Positions 45,676-53,387 of a DNA stretch of 64,000 nucleotides are shown piece after piece; the first letter of the stretch is position 1; the number at the start of each line of letters is the position of its first letter. The position numbers and the translations under genes were made by a program. Origin of the DNA: [Clostridium] methylpentosum DSM 5476 (GTDB lineage: Bacteria; Bacillota; Clostridia; Oscillospirales; Ruminococcaceae); contig EQ973344.1 of NCBI GenBank assembly GCA_000158655.1, forward strand, positions 412,193 to 476,192. The letters run 5' to 3'. The notes beneath the pieces are model-generated. The model saw nothing but the letters and a program-made list of their open reading frames with translations, was not told the DNA's origin and did not search any database.

Positions 45676-46038
45676 ATGGCGATAAGCAAGAGCGCAAAAA
45701 TCATGGCCGAGATGGAAAAGGTCAAGGCCAAAATCAGCGACCAGCAGGCCCGGCTGAAAGAGCTGGAACAGAAACACAAGGAGGCCGAGAACGAGGAAAT
45801 CGTGGACATCGTGCGGGGCATGAGCATTTCCCTTGAGGAGCTCCCGCTGGTGCTCCAGCGCATCAAGGCCGGGGACACTTTGGGACAAAATGTCCCGAAG
45901 TCCTCTAAAGGGGCCCCCGCAAAGTCGGATGACTTTGTGGGGAGAGGAGGCGCAAGGGAGCGGGCGGAGTTTTCGCCGCAGGCGGAAACGGAGGTGAGCG
46001 GACTTTGCGACGACGAGGAAAAGGAGGACGCGGAATGA
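45676..46038 (+). CDS. DUF4315 family protein
   Basis: 120 residues behind AAAAGGAGG. Coiled coil at residues 8-42 (SAKIMAEMEKVKAKISDQQ then ARLKELEQKHKEAENEEI), followed by DIVRGMSISLEELPLVLQRI, the DUF4315 pattern. The last 55 residues are disordered and include a palindrome copy at 45878 (GQNVPKSSK). Role unknown; always in this module. Stop overlaps the next ATG. Confidence 0.87.
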   Translation: MAISKSAKIMAEMEKVKAKISDQQARLKELEQKHKEAENEEIVDIVRGMSISLEELPLVLQRIKAGDTLGQNVPKSSKGAPAKSDDFVGRGGARERAEFSPQAETEVSGLCDDEEKEDAE

Positions 46039-46709
46039 AAGGAAAAAAATATCGTGTAGTGGCGGCGGCTCTGTGCGCCGCTTTTTTGCTGTGCGGCATC
46101 ACCACCACGGCCTACGCCGGGGGCGGCGAGGAATGGGAGGACGGTACGGGCGGCCCGGAGTGGGAGGGGCTTGACCCCGTGGAGCCCCCGGCCACCCCGG
46201 AGCCGGAACCCGAGCCCAACCCGTTCACCCCGGACGGCCAGGGGACTATGGTGGATAACGCCACGGACAAAGACGGCAAGGAATTTTTCACCATCATGGC
46301 GGCGGATGAGTCCGTGTTCTATCTGGTGATTGACCGCCAGCGGGAGACGGAAAATGTGTACTTCCTGAACGCCGTCACCGTGGCCGATTTGATGGCCCTT
46401 GCGGAGCCCTCCCCGGAGGCTGTCCCCGAACCGCTCCCGGAGCCGGAGCCCGAACCTGCTACCGAGCCGGAGCCGGAGCCCGAGCCGGAAAAATCCGGCG
46501 GGGCGGGGACGCTCCTGCTGGTGCTGGCGGTGCTGGCCCTCGGCGGCGGGGCCGGGTGGTACTTCAAGATTTACCGCCCCAAACAGCAGGCCGCCGCTCC
46601 CAGCGAGGATTTTGAAGAGGCCGTGGAATACGGCGAGGACTATGGCGGCGGTGAGTATGACGACCTCCCCCCGTGGGATGAGGAAGAAGAAAAGGAGGAC
46701 GGAGAATGA
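46035..46709 (+). CDS. DUF4366 secreted/membrane transfer protein
   Basis: 224 residues. Signal peptide at 1-29 (VVAAALCAAFLLCGITTTAY), a domain including DGKEFFTIMAADESVFYLVI and ETENVYFLNAVTVADLM, a proline-glutamate rich repeat, then a second membrane segment GTLLLVLAVLALGGGAGWYF and an acidic tail. Matches DUF4366 of Tn1549-type elements. Coupled by ATGA overlaps on both sides. Confidence 0.88.
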   Translation: MKGKKYRVVAAALCAAFLLCGITTTAYAGGGEEWEDGTGGPEWEGLDPVEPPATPEPEPEPNPFTPDGQGTMVDNATDKDGKEFFTIMAADESVFYLVIDRQRETENVYFLNAVTVADLMALAEPSPEAVPEPLPEPEPEPATEPEPEPEPEKSGGAGTLLLVLAVLALGGGAGWYFKIYRPKQQAAAPSEDFEEAVEYGEDYGGGEYDDLPPWDEEEEKEDGE

Positions 46710-46879
46710 ATTTCACATCGAACCCTTTGGAACGGGAAATGAAACGCCGCCCCCGGCCCCGGGCTCCCCGCCCGGAAAAGCCCCGGGAGGGCTCCCGGTG
46801 CTGTGGCTGTCCCTACTGGCGCGGCATCCCCTGCGGCTCCTGCTTTCAGAGCCTTTTGAAAAAACCGGGCGGGAGGTGA
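46706..46879 (+). CDS. Small cysteine-rich protein
   Basis: 57 residues, start overlapping the previous stop (ATGA). Basic N-terminus (NPLEREMKRRPRPRAPR), then CCGCPYWRGIPCGSC, two CxxC-like pairs. A small zinc-ribbon-like protein below usual length cut-offs but in perfect operon register. Function unknown. Confidence 0.6.
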   Translation: MNFTSNPLEREMKRRPRPRAPRPEKPREGSRCCGCPYWRGIPCGSCFQSLLKKPGGR

Positions 46880-46883
46880 TATT

Positions 46884-47237
46884 TTGCGCGAGCTGACCCG
46901 TGAGGAAAAGGCCGCTATCCGCTCCCTTGTAGTGAAATGGTGCGCCAACTATGACCGGGAATATGGCTGTCTGCCCCTTGACTGCGAGTGCTATATGCTG
47001 GGGAAATGCTGGACGGGGGCTTACTGCCGCTACTTCCGGGAGGCGGTGCTCCCCTTAAATCCCGCATTGGAGGCCGCGCTGACTGACGGCCCGGCCCCCG
47101 GCCTGCGGCCCTGCGCCGTCTGCGGGCGGCTCTTTGCGCCGGAGGGGAAAAGGGCGTTCTGTTCGGCGGCCTGCGCCGAAAATGCGCGGCGGAAACGCCA
47201 GCGCGGCTATATGCGGAAAAGGCGGCTGGACTGTTAG
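46884..47237 (+). CDS. Cysteine-rich VLP protein
   Basis: 117 residues from a TTG start behind GGGAGGTGAT. ELTREEKAAIRSLVVKWCA, YDREYGCLPLDCECYMLGKC and GAYCRYFREAVLPLNPALE are the Cys_rich_VLP signature, followed by a second zinc-ribbon (CAVCGRLFAPEGKRAFCSAAC). Unknown function in Tn1549-type elements. Confidence 0.85.
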   Translation: MRELTREEKAAIRSLVVKWCANYDREYGCLPLDCECYMLGKCWTGAYCRYFREAVLPLNPALEAALTDGPAPGLRPCAVCGRLFAPEGKRAFCSAACAENARRKRQRGYMRKRRLDC

Positions 47238-47343
47238 CTTTTGCCGCTTGAAAACCCGCTTGTATCAAGGCTTTCCGGGCGCGGTTCATGGGGGCCCGGT
47301 ATGTTTCTATGTCCGGCCCCCGTTTCCCGGCCCAAAAGCTAAC
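47233..47343. other. Structured 111-bp intergenic element
   Basis: GTTAGCTTTTG (47233-47243) pairs perfectly with CAAAAGCTAAC (47333-47343). Inside, GGGGGCCCGG and CCGGCCCCC (about 47290-47321) form a second stem. Covers the whole gap between the Cys-rich VLP gene stop and the next gene. Confidence 0.6.
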
Positions 47344-47361
47344 ATCTGAGAGGAGGTAACT

Positions 47362-47904
47362 TTGGAAAAAGCGCAGGAATACAAGTATTATTCTACCCAG
47401 CGGCCCGTTGACATCGGCACGTTCCCCAATGGCAAGGAAAACCCGCCCATCCGGATCGAAAACTACGAGGGCCGGATTTGGGTGGAGCATGATACCCGGC
47501 TTGCATGGGGCGAGCTGGCCTATGCCCAGCCGCTCACGGAAAAGGAGCTCTATAATTACGAGCTCAAGCCATCCCGTGATAACCCGGATATGCGGCGGCT
47601 GATGGATGCCCAGGCCCAGGTAGTGGGGAAATGGGAGGACGAGGGCCGCGTCCCTGATGGAAAGCGGCTGACATGGTTTTACCCGGATTTTGGGTGCTAT
47701 GTGGTGAAAGAATTTGTTTCCCCGGAGCGGCTGGCCGAGTGTGCCCGTGGGGTGGAGCTCCAGCGGGCCGCCGCTGAACGCAGGCAGGCCCGGCAGGAAA
47801 AGGCCCCGATTGCCGCCCAACTGCGGGAGGCCGGGAAACTGGCCGGGGAACGGCAGGCCCCCGCCGCGCCCAAACGGAACACGCCCGACCGGGGCGACAG
47901 GTAG
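47362..47904 (+). CDS. DarA-related antirestriction protein
   Basis: 180 residues from a TTG start behind GAGGAGGTAAC. EYKYYSTQRPVDIGTFPNGK, NPPIRIENYEGRIWVEHDTR, LAWGELAYAQPLTEKELYNYEL match the family annotated as defence-against-restriction DarA-related in conjugative elements. The C-terminal part is coiled and basic. Probably protects incoming DNA, but this is inferred from family naming. Confidence 0.72.
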   Translation: MEKAQEYKYYSTQRPVDIGTFPNGKENPPIRIENYEGRIWVEHDTRLAWGELAYAQPLTEKELYNYELKPSRDNPDMRRLMDAQAQVVGKWEDEGRVPDGKRLTWFYPDFGCYVVKEFVSPERLAECARGVELQRAAAERRQARQEKAPIAAQLREAGKLAGERQAPAAPKRNTPDRGDR

Positions 47905-47906
47905 GC

Positions 47907-48257
47907 ATGGCCGGAAAAAAGCGCCGCCGCCCCGTCCATCTTCATGTGATGGTGTCCGAGGAAGAGCAGGCGCTTATCCGGGAACGCATGGCCCAGGCGG
48001 GCATCCGCAACATGGGGGCCTATATGCGCCGGATGGCCCTCTGCGGCTATGTGCTCCAGATTGACCTTGCCCCCGTCCGAGAGCTGGTGTCCCTCCAGCG
48101 GCGGTGCTCAAACAATCTCAATCAAGTGGCCATCCATGCCAACACCTACGGGGGCATCTACCCCGAGGAAATATCGGCCCTCCAGCGGGACTACTCCGCT
48201 TTGTGGGGGCCTTTGTCTGATTTGCTGAAACAGCTTGCCGCGCTGGTGGAGCTGTGA
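47907..48257 (+). CDS. mobC: MobC family relaxosome protein
   Basis: 116 residues. RRRPVHLHVMVSEEEQALI, MAQAGIRNMGAYMRRMALCG, then RCSNNLNQVAIHANTYGGIY, the MobC signature. A ribbon-helix-helix protein that helps the relaxase open oriT. Two bases after the DarA-like stop. A palindrome copy (48300) follows. Confidence 0.9.
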   Translation: MAGKKRRRPVHLHVMVSEEEQALIRERMAQAGIRNMGAYMRRMALCGYVLQIDLAPVRELVSLQRRCSNNLNQVAIHANTYGGIYPEEISALQRDYSALWGPLSDLLKQLAALVEL

Positions 48258-48266
48258 TTTGCTGGG

Positions 48267-48323
48267 GAGCGGTGCTGTGCCGCTCCCCGGCTTTTCGTAC
48301 TTCGGGACATTTTGTCCCAAAGG
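48267..48323 (+). repeat. Direct repeat, copy 1, flanking the DUF5677-like cargo
   Basis: 57 bases (GAGCGGTGCTGTGCCGCTC, then CCGGCTTTTCGTACTTCGGG, ending in a palindrome copy) recur with one visible difference at 49237-49293. The spacing is 970 bases. Confidence 0.8.
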
Positions 48324-48409
48324 TAGGTAGATTATCGGGTGAGAATGTGTTATACTTATCCTCTGAGTAAACAACATACCAGAAAATATAAATTTATAAA
48401 GAGGATTGT

Positions 48410-49060
48410 GTGAGTATGATTAAATATCAACCCTTAGAAAACGAAGATGAATTACGAGACAAAATCAACAATATGGATAAAATAGCAAACACATATCTGA
48501 TGAAGATTAAAGATTTATACATAGAAGATTTATATTTTATGTCTGTTATTGATAAATCAATTAAGCTGATAGATTCTTTTCTCTTTGCCTTAAGCAAAAG
48601 AAATTTGACAGTTCTTGCTACACTTACGAGAGTTCAAATAGATTGTGTACTACGTGCGTTTGCAACCACAACAGTTAGTGACAGCGGAGATTTTTGCAGA
48701 GCTATTCTAATTGATGATATAAGAATAAATAGGCTGACAGATACAAACAATCATAAACTAACCGATAAACATCTTTGTGAAATGCTGGGAAATTACCTAA
48801 ACTTACCCGTATATGATTTATATGAGAAAGTCTGTGGTTTCGTTCATTTTTCATCGGATAGTTTTCACAGTATTGCTAAAGCTCACGAAGAATACAGTAT
48901 AACGATGCTTATAAGTCGAAATAACAGAGAGGAAGATAAACAAACATTTGAGCGACTTTCTCTGGAACTTGCTAATCAGTTTTTCTTTTTTGGCTCGGTT
49001 CTGATTGAAGATATTTTTTCTTCATGGTTAGAACAGAAAAAAAGATGGGGGAGCCAATAA
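48410..49060 (+). CDS. AT-rich cargo gene, DUF5677/HEPN-like
   Basis: 216 residues from a GTG (48410; ATG at 48416 possible) behind AAAGAGG. All-helical; LSKRNLTVLATLTRVQIDCV, LCEMLGNYLNLPVYDLYEKV and CGFVHFSSDSFHSIA resemble DUF5677-type proteins, in which a histidine-containing H(F/P)SS segment follows a helical bundle. I see no clear RxxxxH ribonuclease motif. The AT content contrasts sharply with the GC-rich core, and it lies between direct repeats. Possible defence or addiction cargo; assignment tentative. Confidence 0.55.
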   Translation: MSMIKYQPLENEDELRDKINNMDKIANTYLMKIKDLYIEDLYFMSVIDKSIKLIDSFLFALSKRNLTVLATLTRVQIDCVLRAFATTTVSDSGDFCRAILIDDIRINRLTDTNNHKLTDKHLCEMLGNYLNLPVYDLYEKVCGFVHFSSDSFHSIAKAHEEYSITMLISRNNREEDKQTFERLSLELANQFFFFGSVLIEDIFSSWLEQKKRWGSQ

Positions 49061-49149
49061 ATATTTACTTGTCAAAAACCATTAAGCTATATTCATCAAA
49101 AACTGTGCATTATCAAAGACAGTGGGCCTTTTGCCTGCTGTCTTTTTTC

Positions 49150-49240
49150 ATGGCGAGAGGAGGTGCTACCACGGCCACGACCTACATCCGGCCCCACAAG
49201 CAGGCGGCGGGACTGAGCGCCGTCCAGACGATGGAGGAGC
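49150..49240 (+). pseudogene. Possible relaxase N-terminal remnant
   Basis: A start behind a weak site gives MARGGATTATTYIRPHKQAAG then LSAVQTMEERCC. TYIRPHKQ...AVQTM.ER resembles relaxase N-termini of the THIRPHK...AAQTVKNR type. It breaks off at the second direct repeat, just upstream of the complete relaxase gene. Confidence 0.35.
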
Positions 49241-49293
49241 GGTGCTGTGCCGCTCGCCGGCTTTTCGTACTTCGGGACATTTTGTCCCAAAGG
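49237..49293 (+). repeat. Direct repeat, copy 2
   Basis: Second copy of the 57-base repeat (see 48267), ending in the palindrome copy at 49270, 35 bases before the relaxase start. Confidence 0.8.
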
Positions 49294-49327
49294 CGGGGAA
49301 AGACGTTTTCGGAAAGGGGGAATATCT

Positions 49328-50749
49328 ATGGCAGTAACCCGGCTTATTACCCACCATATCAGCAAAGGGGAAACGGTTGCTCAATCGCTGAAAGACAGGT
49401 TTGACTATGGGCAGAACCCGGACAAGACCCAGGGCGGGGAGCTTATTTCTTCCTATGAGTGCGACCACCAGACCGCCGATGCGGAGTTCCTGCTCTCCAA
49501 GGCAAAGTATAGGGCCGTCACGGGCCGGGAACAGAAACGGGAGGCGGACGTGCTCTGCTATCAAATCCGCCAGTCCTTTGCTCCCGGCGAGATTACCCCG
49601 GAGGAGGCGAACCGGGTAGGCTATGAAACGGCTATGCGCTGGACAAAGGGGAAACACGCCTTTTTCGTTGCCACCCATACAGACAAAAAGCACATTCACA
49701 ATCACATTTATTACAATCCCATCACGTTAGACTACACCCGGAAATTCCGGGACTTTTGGAGATCGGCGCGGGCCCTGCGGCGGCTCTCTGACCGGGTATG
49801 TCTGGAAAATCATCTGTCTGTCATCCGGCATCCCAAACTGCACAGCCAGGGCCGTTTCCTCCACTATGGCCAGTGGATAGGCGACAAGCCGCCCTCCGCG
49901 CAGCAGCGGGTGCGGCTGGCAATCATCGCGGCTCTTGAAAAAAAGCCCGCCGACTTCGCCGCGTTCCTGCGGCTGATGGAGGAGTCCGGTTTTGCCGTCA
50001 AGCGCGGGCGTGGCGGCGTGGTGTCGTTCCTCGCGCCGGGGCAGGACAAGTACACCCGGCTCCGGGCATCCACCCTCGGCGTGGGCTTTGACCCCGAGGA
50101 CATCCGGGCGGTGATTGCCGGGGAGCGGCCCCTCCCGGAGCTCCCCAAGGACGCGCCGCCCCCGCCCCGGCAGGTGGGCCTTATCATCGACATTCAAAAG
50201 CGCATGGCCGAGGGCAAGGGCCCGGCTTATGAACGCTGGGCCAAGGTCTACAATCTGAAACAGATGGCCGCCGCCCTCCAGTTCCTGCAGGAAAACAATC
50301 TGACCGACTATGACGCGCTGGCGGCAAAGACCACGGCGGCGGTTGACCGGGCCCACGCGCTGGCCGGGGAGCTCCAGACTACCGAGGCCGCCCTTTCCAA
50401 AGTCTCCGGGCTGATGGGGGCCGTGGTGGACTATGCCAAGGCCCGGCCCGTGTTTGACGGCTACAAGGCGGCCCGGTATTCAAAAAAGTATCTGGCCGAG
50501 CACAAGGCGGAGCTTGCCACCTACCGGGCGGCCCGGGCTGCTATGAATGAATTGCTGGGCGGTGAAAAGCTCCCCAAAATGGACGCGCTGAAAAAACAGC
50601 GGCAGGAGCTGGCGGACAAGAAAAAGGCCCTCTATGCCGAGTACCGGCAGGCCCAGCGGGATATGCGGCAGGCCGTGGCGGTCAAGGCCAACATCGACCA
50701 TCTGCTCGGACTGACGGACGGGCGGGACGATAAGGAACAGACGCGATAG
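49328..50749 (+). CDS. Relaxase/mobilisation nuclease
   Basis: 473 residues from ATG at 49328 behind AAAGGGGG; an upstream in-frame start would read through the palindrome. TRLITHHISKGETVAQSLKD at the N-terminus, catalytic histidine cluster THTDKKHIHNHIYYNP near residues 116-130, FSPGEITPEEANRVGYE-like SFAPGEITPEEANRVGYETA before it, and a long helical C-terminus. Nicks oriT and stays linked to the DNA end. Paired with mobC. Confidence 0.92.
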   Translation: MAVTRLITHHISKGETVAQSLKDRFDYGQNPDKTQGGELISSYECDHQTADAEFLLSKAKYRAVTGREQKREADVLCYQIRQSFAPGEITPEEANRVGYETAMRWTKGKHAFFVATHTDKKHIHNHIYYNPITLDYTRKFRDFWRSARALRRLSDRVCLENHLSVIRHPKLHSQGRFLHYGQWIGDKPPSAQQRVRLAIIAALEKKPADFAAFLRLMEESGFAVKRGRGGVVSFLAPGQDKYTRLRASTLGVGFDPEDIRAVIAGERPLPELPKDAPPPPRQVGLIIDIQKRMAEGKGPAYERWAKVYNLKQMAAALQFLQENNLTDYDALAAKTTAAVDRAHALAGELQTTEAALSKVSGLMGAVVDYAKARPVFDGYKAARYSKKYLAEHKAELATYRAARAAMNELLGGEKLPKMDALKKQRQELADKKKALYAEYRQAQRDMRQAVAVKANIDHLLGLTDGRDDKEQTR

Positions 50750-50824
50750 CGGCGGTGACGCAGCCAACCTCTTTGGGACATTTTGTCCCAAAGAGCCGGG
50801 TTTGGGGAGGCTCCCCAACAAGCA

Positions 50825-50875
50825 TTTTTGACGGCCCCCGGCCAGTCAAAAATGGCAAGTGTGGCCACACTTGCC
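50825..50875 (+). other. Candidate origin of transfer
   Basis: Two adjacent inverted repeats 75 bases after the relaxase stop: TTTTTGAC-GGCC/GGCC-A-GTCAAAAA (50825-50852), then a perfect 22-bp palindrome, GGCAAGTGTGG and its complement (50854-50875). Placement next to the relaxase and the hairpin arrangement suit an oriT; the nick site is not identified. Confidence 0.5.
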
Positions 50876-50933
50876 CTGCTTGCCGTTTGTGCGCTCCCCT
50901 ATACATGGCGCGAAAAACGGAGGTCGCGTTTTC

Positions 50934-51296
50934 TTACGTTCCCTCCGTTTCCCTGGCTTTTCTGATACCCTCTGCGGCTCCCTCTATGATGATAAGCTCC
51001 TTTTCGTCCATGTCGTTCAGCATCCGATCAATACGTTTCCGGCGCTCACTCTCGCCACCCAGCTTGTCCGGGTAGAAAAATTCATCCACGGAAATGTCAA
51101 AAAGGGTGACGAGCTTGTAAAAAGCATTGAGGCTGGTGTGCTGGCCCCGGTTCTCAATATACATGATGGAGCGCGGGGTGAGGTCTACAAGCTGGGCCAG
51201 ATGCTCCTGCGTCCAGCCTTTGGCTTTACGTCTGCGCTTGATTTCTTGGCCCAGGGCATGACAGTCCAGGCGTTTTTCGTATTGGTACATTCTCAT
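50934..51296 (-). CDS. XRE family regulator of the conjugative element
   Basis: 120 residues. LGQEIKRRRKAKGWTQEHLA then LVDLTPRSIMYIENRGQ, and LVTLFDISVDEFFYPDK is a typical HTH (residues 15-75), followed by a helical tail. Opposite in orientation to the transfer genes, as for repressors of ICE transfer. Its operator could be nearby, possibly the palindrome family. Confidence 0.86.
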   Translation of the reverse strand: MRMYQYEKRLDCHALGQEIKRRRKAKGWTQEHLAQLVDLTPRSIMYIENRGQHTSLNAFYKLVTLFDISVDEFFYPDKLGGESERRKRIDRMLNDMDEKELIIIEGAAEGIRKARETEGT

Positions 51297-51394
51297 ATCA
51301 CCCCTATATCATTTTACATTTCGGGGCGGGATATGAGAACGAAACTCAATTTTATTTTTAAGTAGCATTTAATTTCACTTTTTTGGATATACCA

Positions 51395-51423
51395 TTGACA
51401 AAAGAAAATCCATCTGATAGAAT
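51395..51423 (+). promoter_or_regulatory. Strong promoter for the methyltransferase cargo
   Basis: TTGACA at 51395-51400 and TAGAAT at 51418-51423 with a 17-base spacer; transcription would start about 250 bases before the coding sequence, leaving a long leader. Confidence 0.75.
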
Positions 51424-51452
51424 AAAACAATAAAATTAAAAAAGAAAAGGTG

Positions 51453-51528
51453 ATGAAGTCCGGCACATCAGATGTCACATAATCAGTGGCATGGGCGTGA
51501 CTGGAAAAGAGTAGATAAAATCAACTAA
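51453..51528 (+). CDS. Overlapping leader peptides of the methyltransferase gene
   Basis: An 8-residue ORF, MKSGTSDVT (51453-51482), behind AAAAGG, and an overlapping 18-residue ORF beginning MSHNQWHGRDW and ending DKIN (51472-51528). Both lie between the promoter and two terminator-like hairpins, so ribosome stalling could control read-through. Which is translated is unknown. Confidence 0.45.
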
Positions 51529-51542
51529 ATAGGTTAAGAAAC

Positions 51543-51565
51543 AACTGTTTTTACAGTTTTTTTTC
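51543..51565 (+). terminator. First attenuator-like hairpin
   Basis: AACTGT/ACAGTT arms followed by a run of eight T residues, 15 bases after the leader peptide stop. Confidence 0.6.
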
Positions 51566-51624
51566 TGCGCCTACTGTTTGATTTTATTTTACTCTTATCT
51601 ATCTTTCATCTTTTTAAGGAAGTT

Positions 51625-51655
51625 AGCCGTAGAGTAAAATCTACGGCTTTTTATT
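51625..51655 (+). terminator. Second attenuator-like hairpin
   Basis: AGCCGTAGA/TCTACGGCT arms, six-base loop, then TTTTATTTT, only 28 bases before the methyltransferase start. A terminator here must be read through for expression. Confidence 0.75.
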
Positions 51656-51682
51656 TTGTCCAATTACGAAAGGAGAGCTCGT

Positions 51683-52513
51683 ATGCTAACAGAATTAACA
51701 CCGCTTTTCAAAAAGCCCCCTCTCTATACTAAAACAGAGATACCTTTTTGGGATGATGAACACATTTCACTACAGATGCTTAACGCCCATCTAAATCCAA
51801 ACTATGATGGAGCAAGTAGAAAATTGGAGTTTATTGAAAAATCAGTTGATTGGATCAGCAAAATACTTCCCTCAGAACACTATCCATCAGTACTTGACAT
51901 TGGATGTGGCCCCGGTCTTTATACTGAGCGGTATGCAAAAAAGGGGTATAGGGTTGTAGGTGTTGATTTTTCACACCGTTCTATAAATTATGCTCAGATG
52001 AGCGCAAAGAGAAAAGGACTACCTATTGACTATTTTTATCAAGACTATCTGAACTTATCTTTAGATAAAAAATTTGACTTCGCAACAATGATTTACTGCG
52101 ACTTCGGGGCATTATCGACAAATGACCGAAAACAATTATTGAAAATCATTTACCAACATCTCAAACCCGGCGGAAGGTTTTTGCTGGATGTATTTTCTCT
52201 CACCCAGCTTGAAAATTTTCAAGAAAGCCAAACATGGGAAGTCTGTCCTGACGGCGGCTTTTGGTATCCAGAAAACTACATCGCATTAAACAGGGCTTGT
52301 AAATACCCCGATAATGTAACACTTCGCCAAACATTGGTTATCGCAAAGAAGAAAGTAAGCAATTACTATTTGTGGGATACTTACTTTTCTAAAAAAGCAC
52401 TGGAAGAGGAGGCAGTTGGTAGCGGTTTCAAAATATGCGAATATTTTGGTGATGTATCTGGTAGCACATACAGCGAACACAGTTCAACTCTTGCAGTTTT
52501 GTTGAAAAAATAA
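51683..52513 (+). CDS. SAM-dependent methyltransferase, attenuator-controlled cargo
   Basis: 276 residues from ATG at 51683 behind GAAAGGAGAG. Motif I VLDIGCGPGLYTERYAKKG near residue 72, GYRVVGVDFSHRSINYAQMS next, then FDFATMIYCDFGAL and LKPGGRFLLDVFS; the C-terminal half includes FWYPENYIALNRACKY and a substrate domain. AT-rich, inserted in the GC-rich core between the XRE gene and the sigma-like gene. The leader structure is like that of antibiotic-induced resistance genes, so ribosome- or drug-directed methylation is possible, but the fold is that of small-molecule methyltransferases. Confidence 0.82.
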   Translation: MLTELTPLFKKPPLYTKTEIPFWDDEHISLQMLNAHLNPNYDGASRKLEFIEKSVDWISKILPSEHYPSVLDIGCGPGLYTERYAKKGYRVVGVDFSHRSINYAQMSAKRKGLPIDYFYQDYLNLSLDKKFDFATMIYCDFGALSTNDRKQLLKIIYQHLKPGGRFLLDVFSLTQLENFQESQTWEVCPDGGFWYPENYIALNRACKYPDNVTLRQTLVIAKKKVSNYYLWDTYFSKKALEEEAVGSGFKICEYFGDVSGSTYSEHSSTLAVLLKK

Positions 52514-52600
52514 TTTGTACTGGCAGTCACCCTGGCGATTAAAAAAAACCGTAAATCGGCAGGGTGATTTGCTATGCCCATTTCAAGTTGTTTTGGCGAG

Positions 52601-52628
52601 TGACGGTTTTGAAATAACCGTCATTTTT
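52601..52628 (+). terminator. Terminator of the methyltransferase cargo
   Basis: TGACGGTT/AACCGTCA arms around seven bases, then TTTTTC. Confidence 0.78.
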
Positions 52629-52799
52629 CTTTAATATGGACTGAATTATTTGAGACATGGCGGTATTTAGGAGATGTCGCTATGTTTCTTTCTATATTTG
52701 TCCCACTTAACTTGTCAAAAAAGTTTAGCCCCTCCATCGGGTTACTCTGGCCAGCAACACGAAATTTGCAAGTACATAAAGAACTGCGTCATTTCATGC

Positions 52800-52826
52800 G
52801 CCCGCACAGTACAACGCTGTGCGGGC
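52800..52826 (+). other. Hairpin upstream of the sigma-like gene
   Basis: GCCCGCACAG and its complement around seven bases, without a T-run, 24 bases before the variant palindrome copy at 52850. Confidence 0.5.
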
Positions 52827-52964
52827 GTTGTCGTTTCTTGTCGGCTCCACTTTGGGACAAACAGTCCCAAGGTGGAGAGCGGCTCCCCCGGGTGTCGCTC
52901 CCCGCCGCCCTCCATATCGTTTCCCGGCAACCCAACCACAAAAAACGATATGGAGGTACATATA

Positions 52965-53387
52965 ATGACTATCATCAACTTGCGCGACTTTTACTACTGG
53001 TACACCCAGGACGAATATATTGAGGTTACTGACGATGTGGCCGAGGCGCTCCGGGCCAGTGTCCGCTATGAGGCGGCCTATACCGAGCGGGCCCGCTACA
53101 ACAAGGCGTACTATTCCTTGGATGCGGATGACGGCATCGAGTATTCCGCCTGCCTGCACGAGCTCACCCCGGACGAGGTGCTGGAGCTCAAGGAGCGGTT
53201 CTGCCGTCTGTGGAACGCGCTGAACAGCCTGCCGGAAACCCAAGGCCGGAGGGTGGATGCTCACTTTATCCTCGGCATGACCTACCGGGAGATTGCCAAA
53301 GCCGAGGGCGTGGATAAGAGCGCGGTGCGGCGCTCCGTTCTCTGCGGCATCGCACAGATGAAAAAATATTTGAGAAAAAATCCGTGA
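52965..53387 (+). CDS. Sigma-70-like factor of the conjugative element
   Basis: 140 residues behind ATGGAGG. The C-terminal third has a sigma region 4 HTH (FILGMTYREIAKAEGVDKSAVRRSVLCG), and the N-terminal part includes YYWYTQDEYIEVTDDVAEAL. Found in Tn1549-type elements near the recombinase; probably regulates transfer or excision genes. Downstream of a variant palindrome copy. Confidence 0.8.
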   Translation: MTIINLRDFYYWYTQDEYIEVTDDVAEALRASVRYEAAYTERARYNKAYYSLDADDGIEYSACLHELTPDEVLELKERFCRLWNALNSLPETQGRRVDAHFILGMTYREIAKAEGVDKSAVRRSVLCGIAQMKKYLRKNP

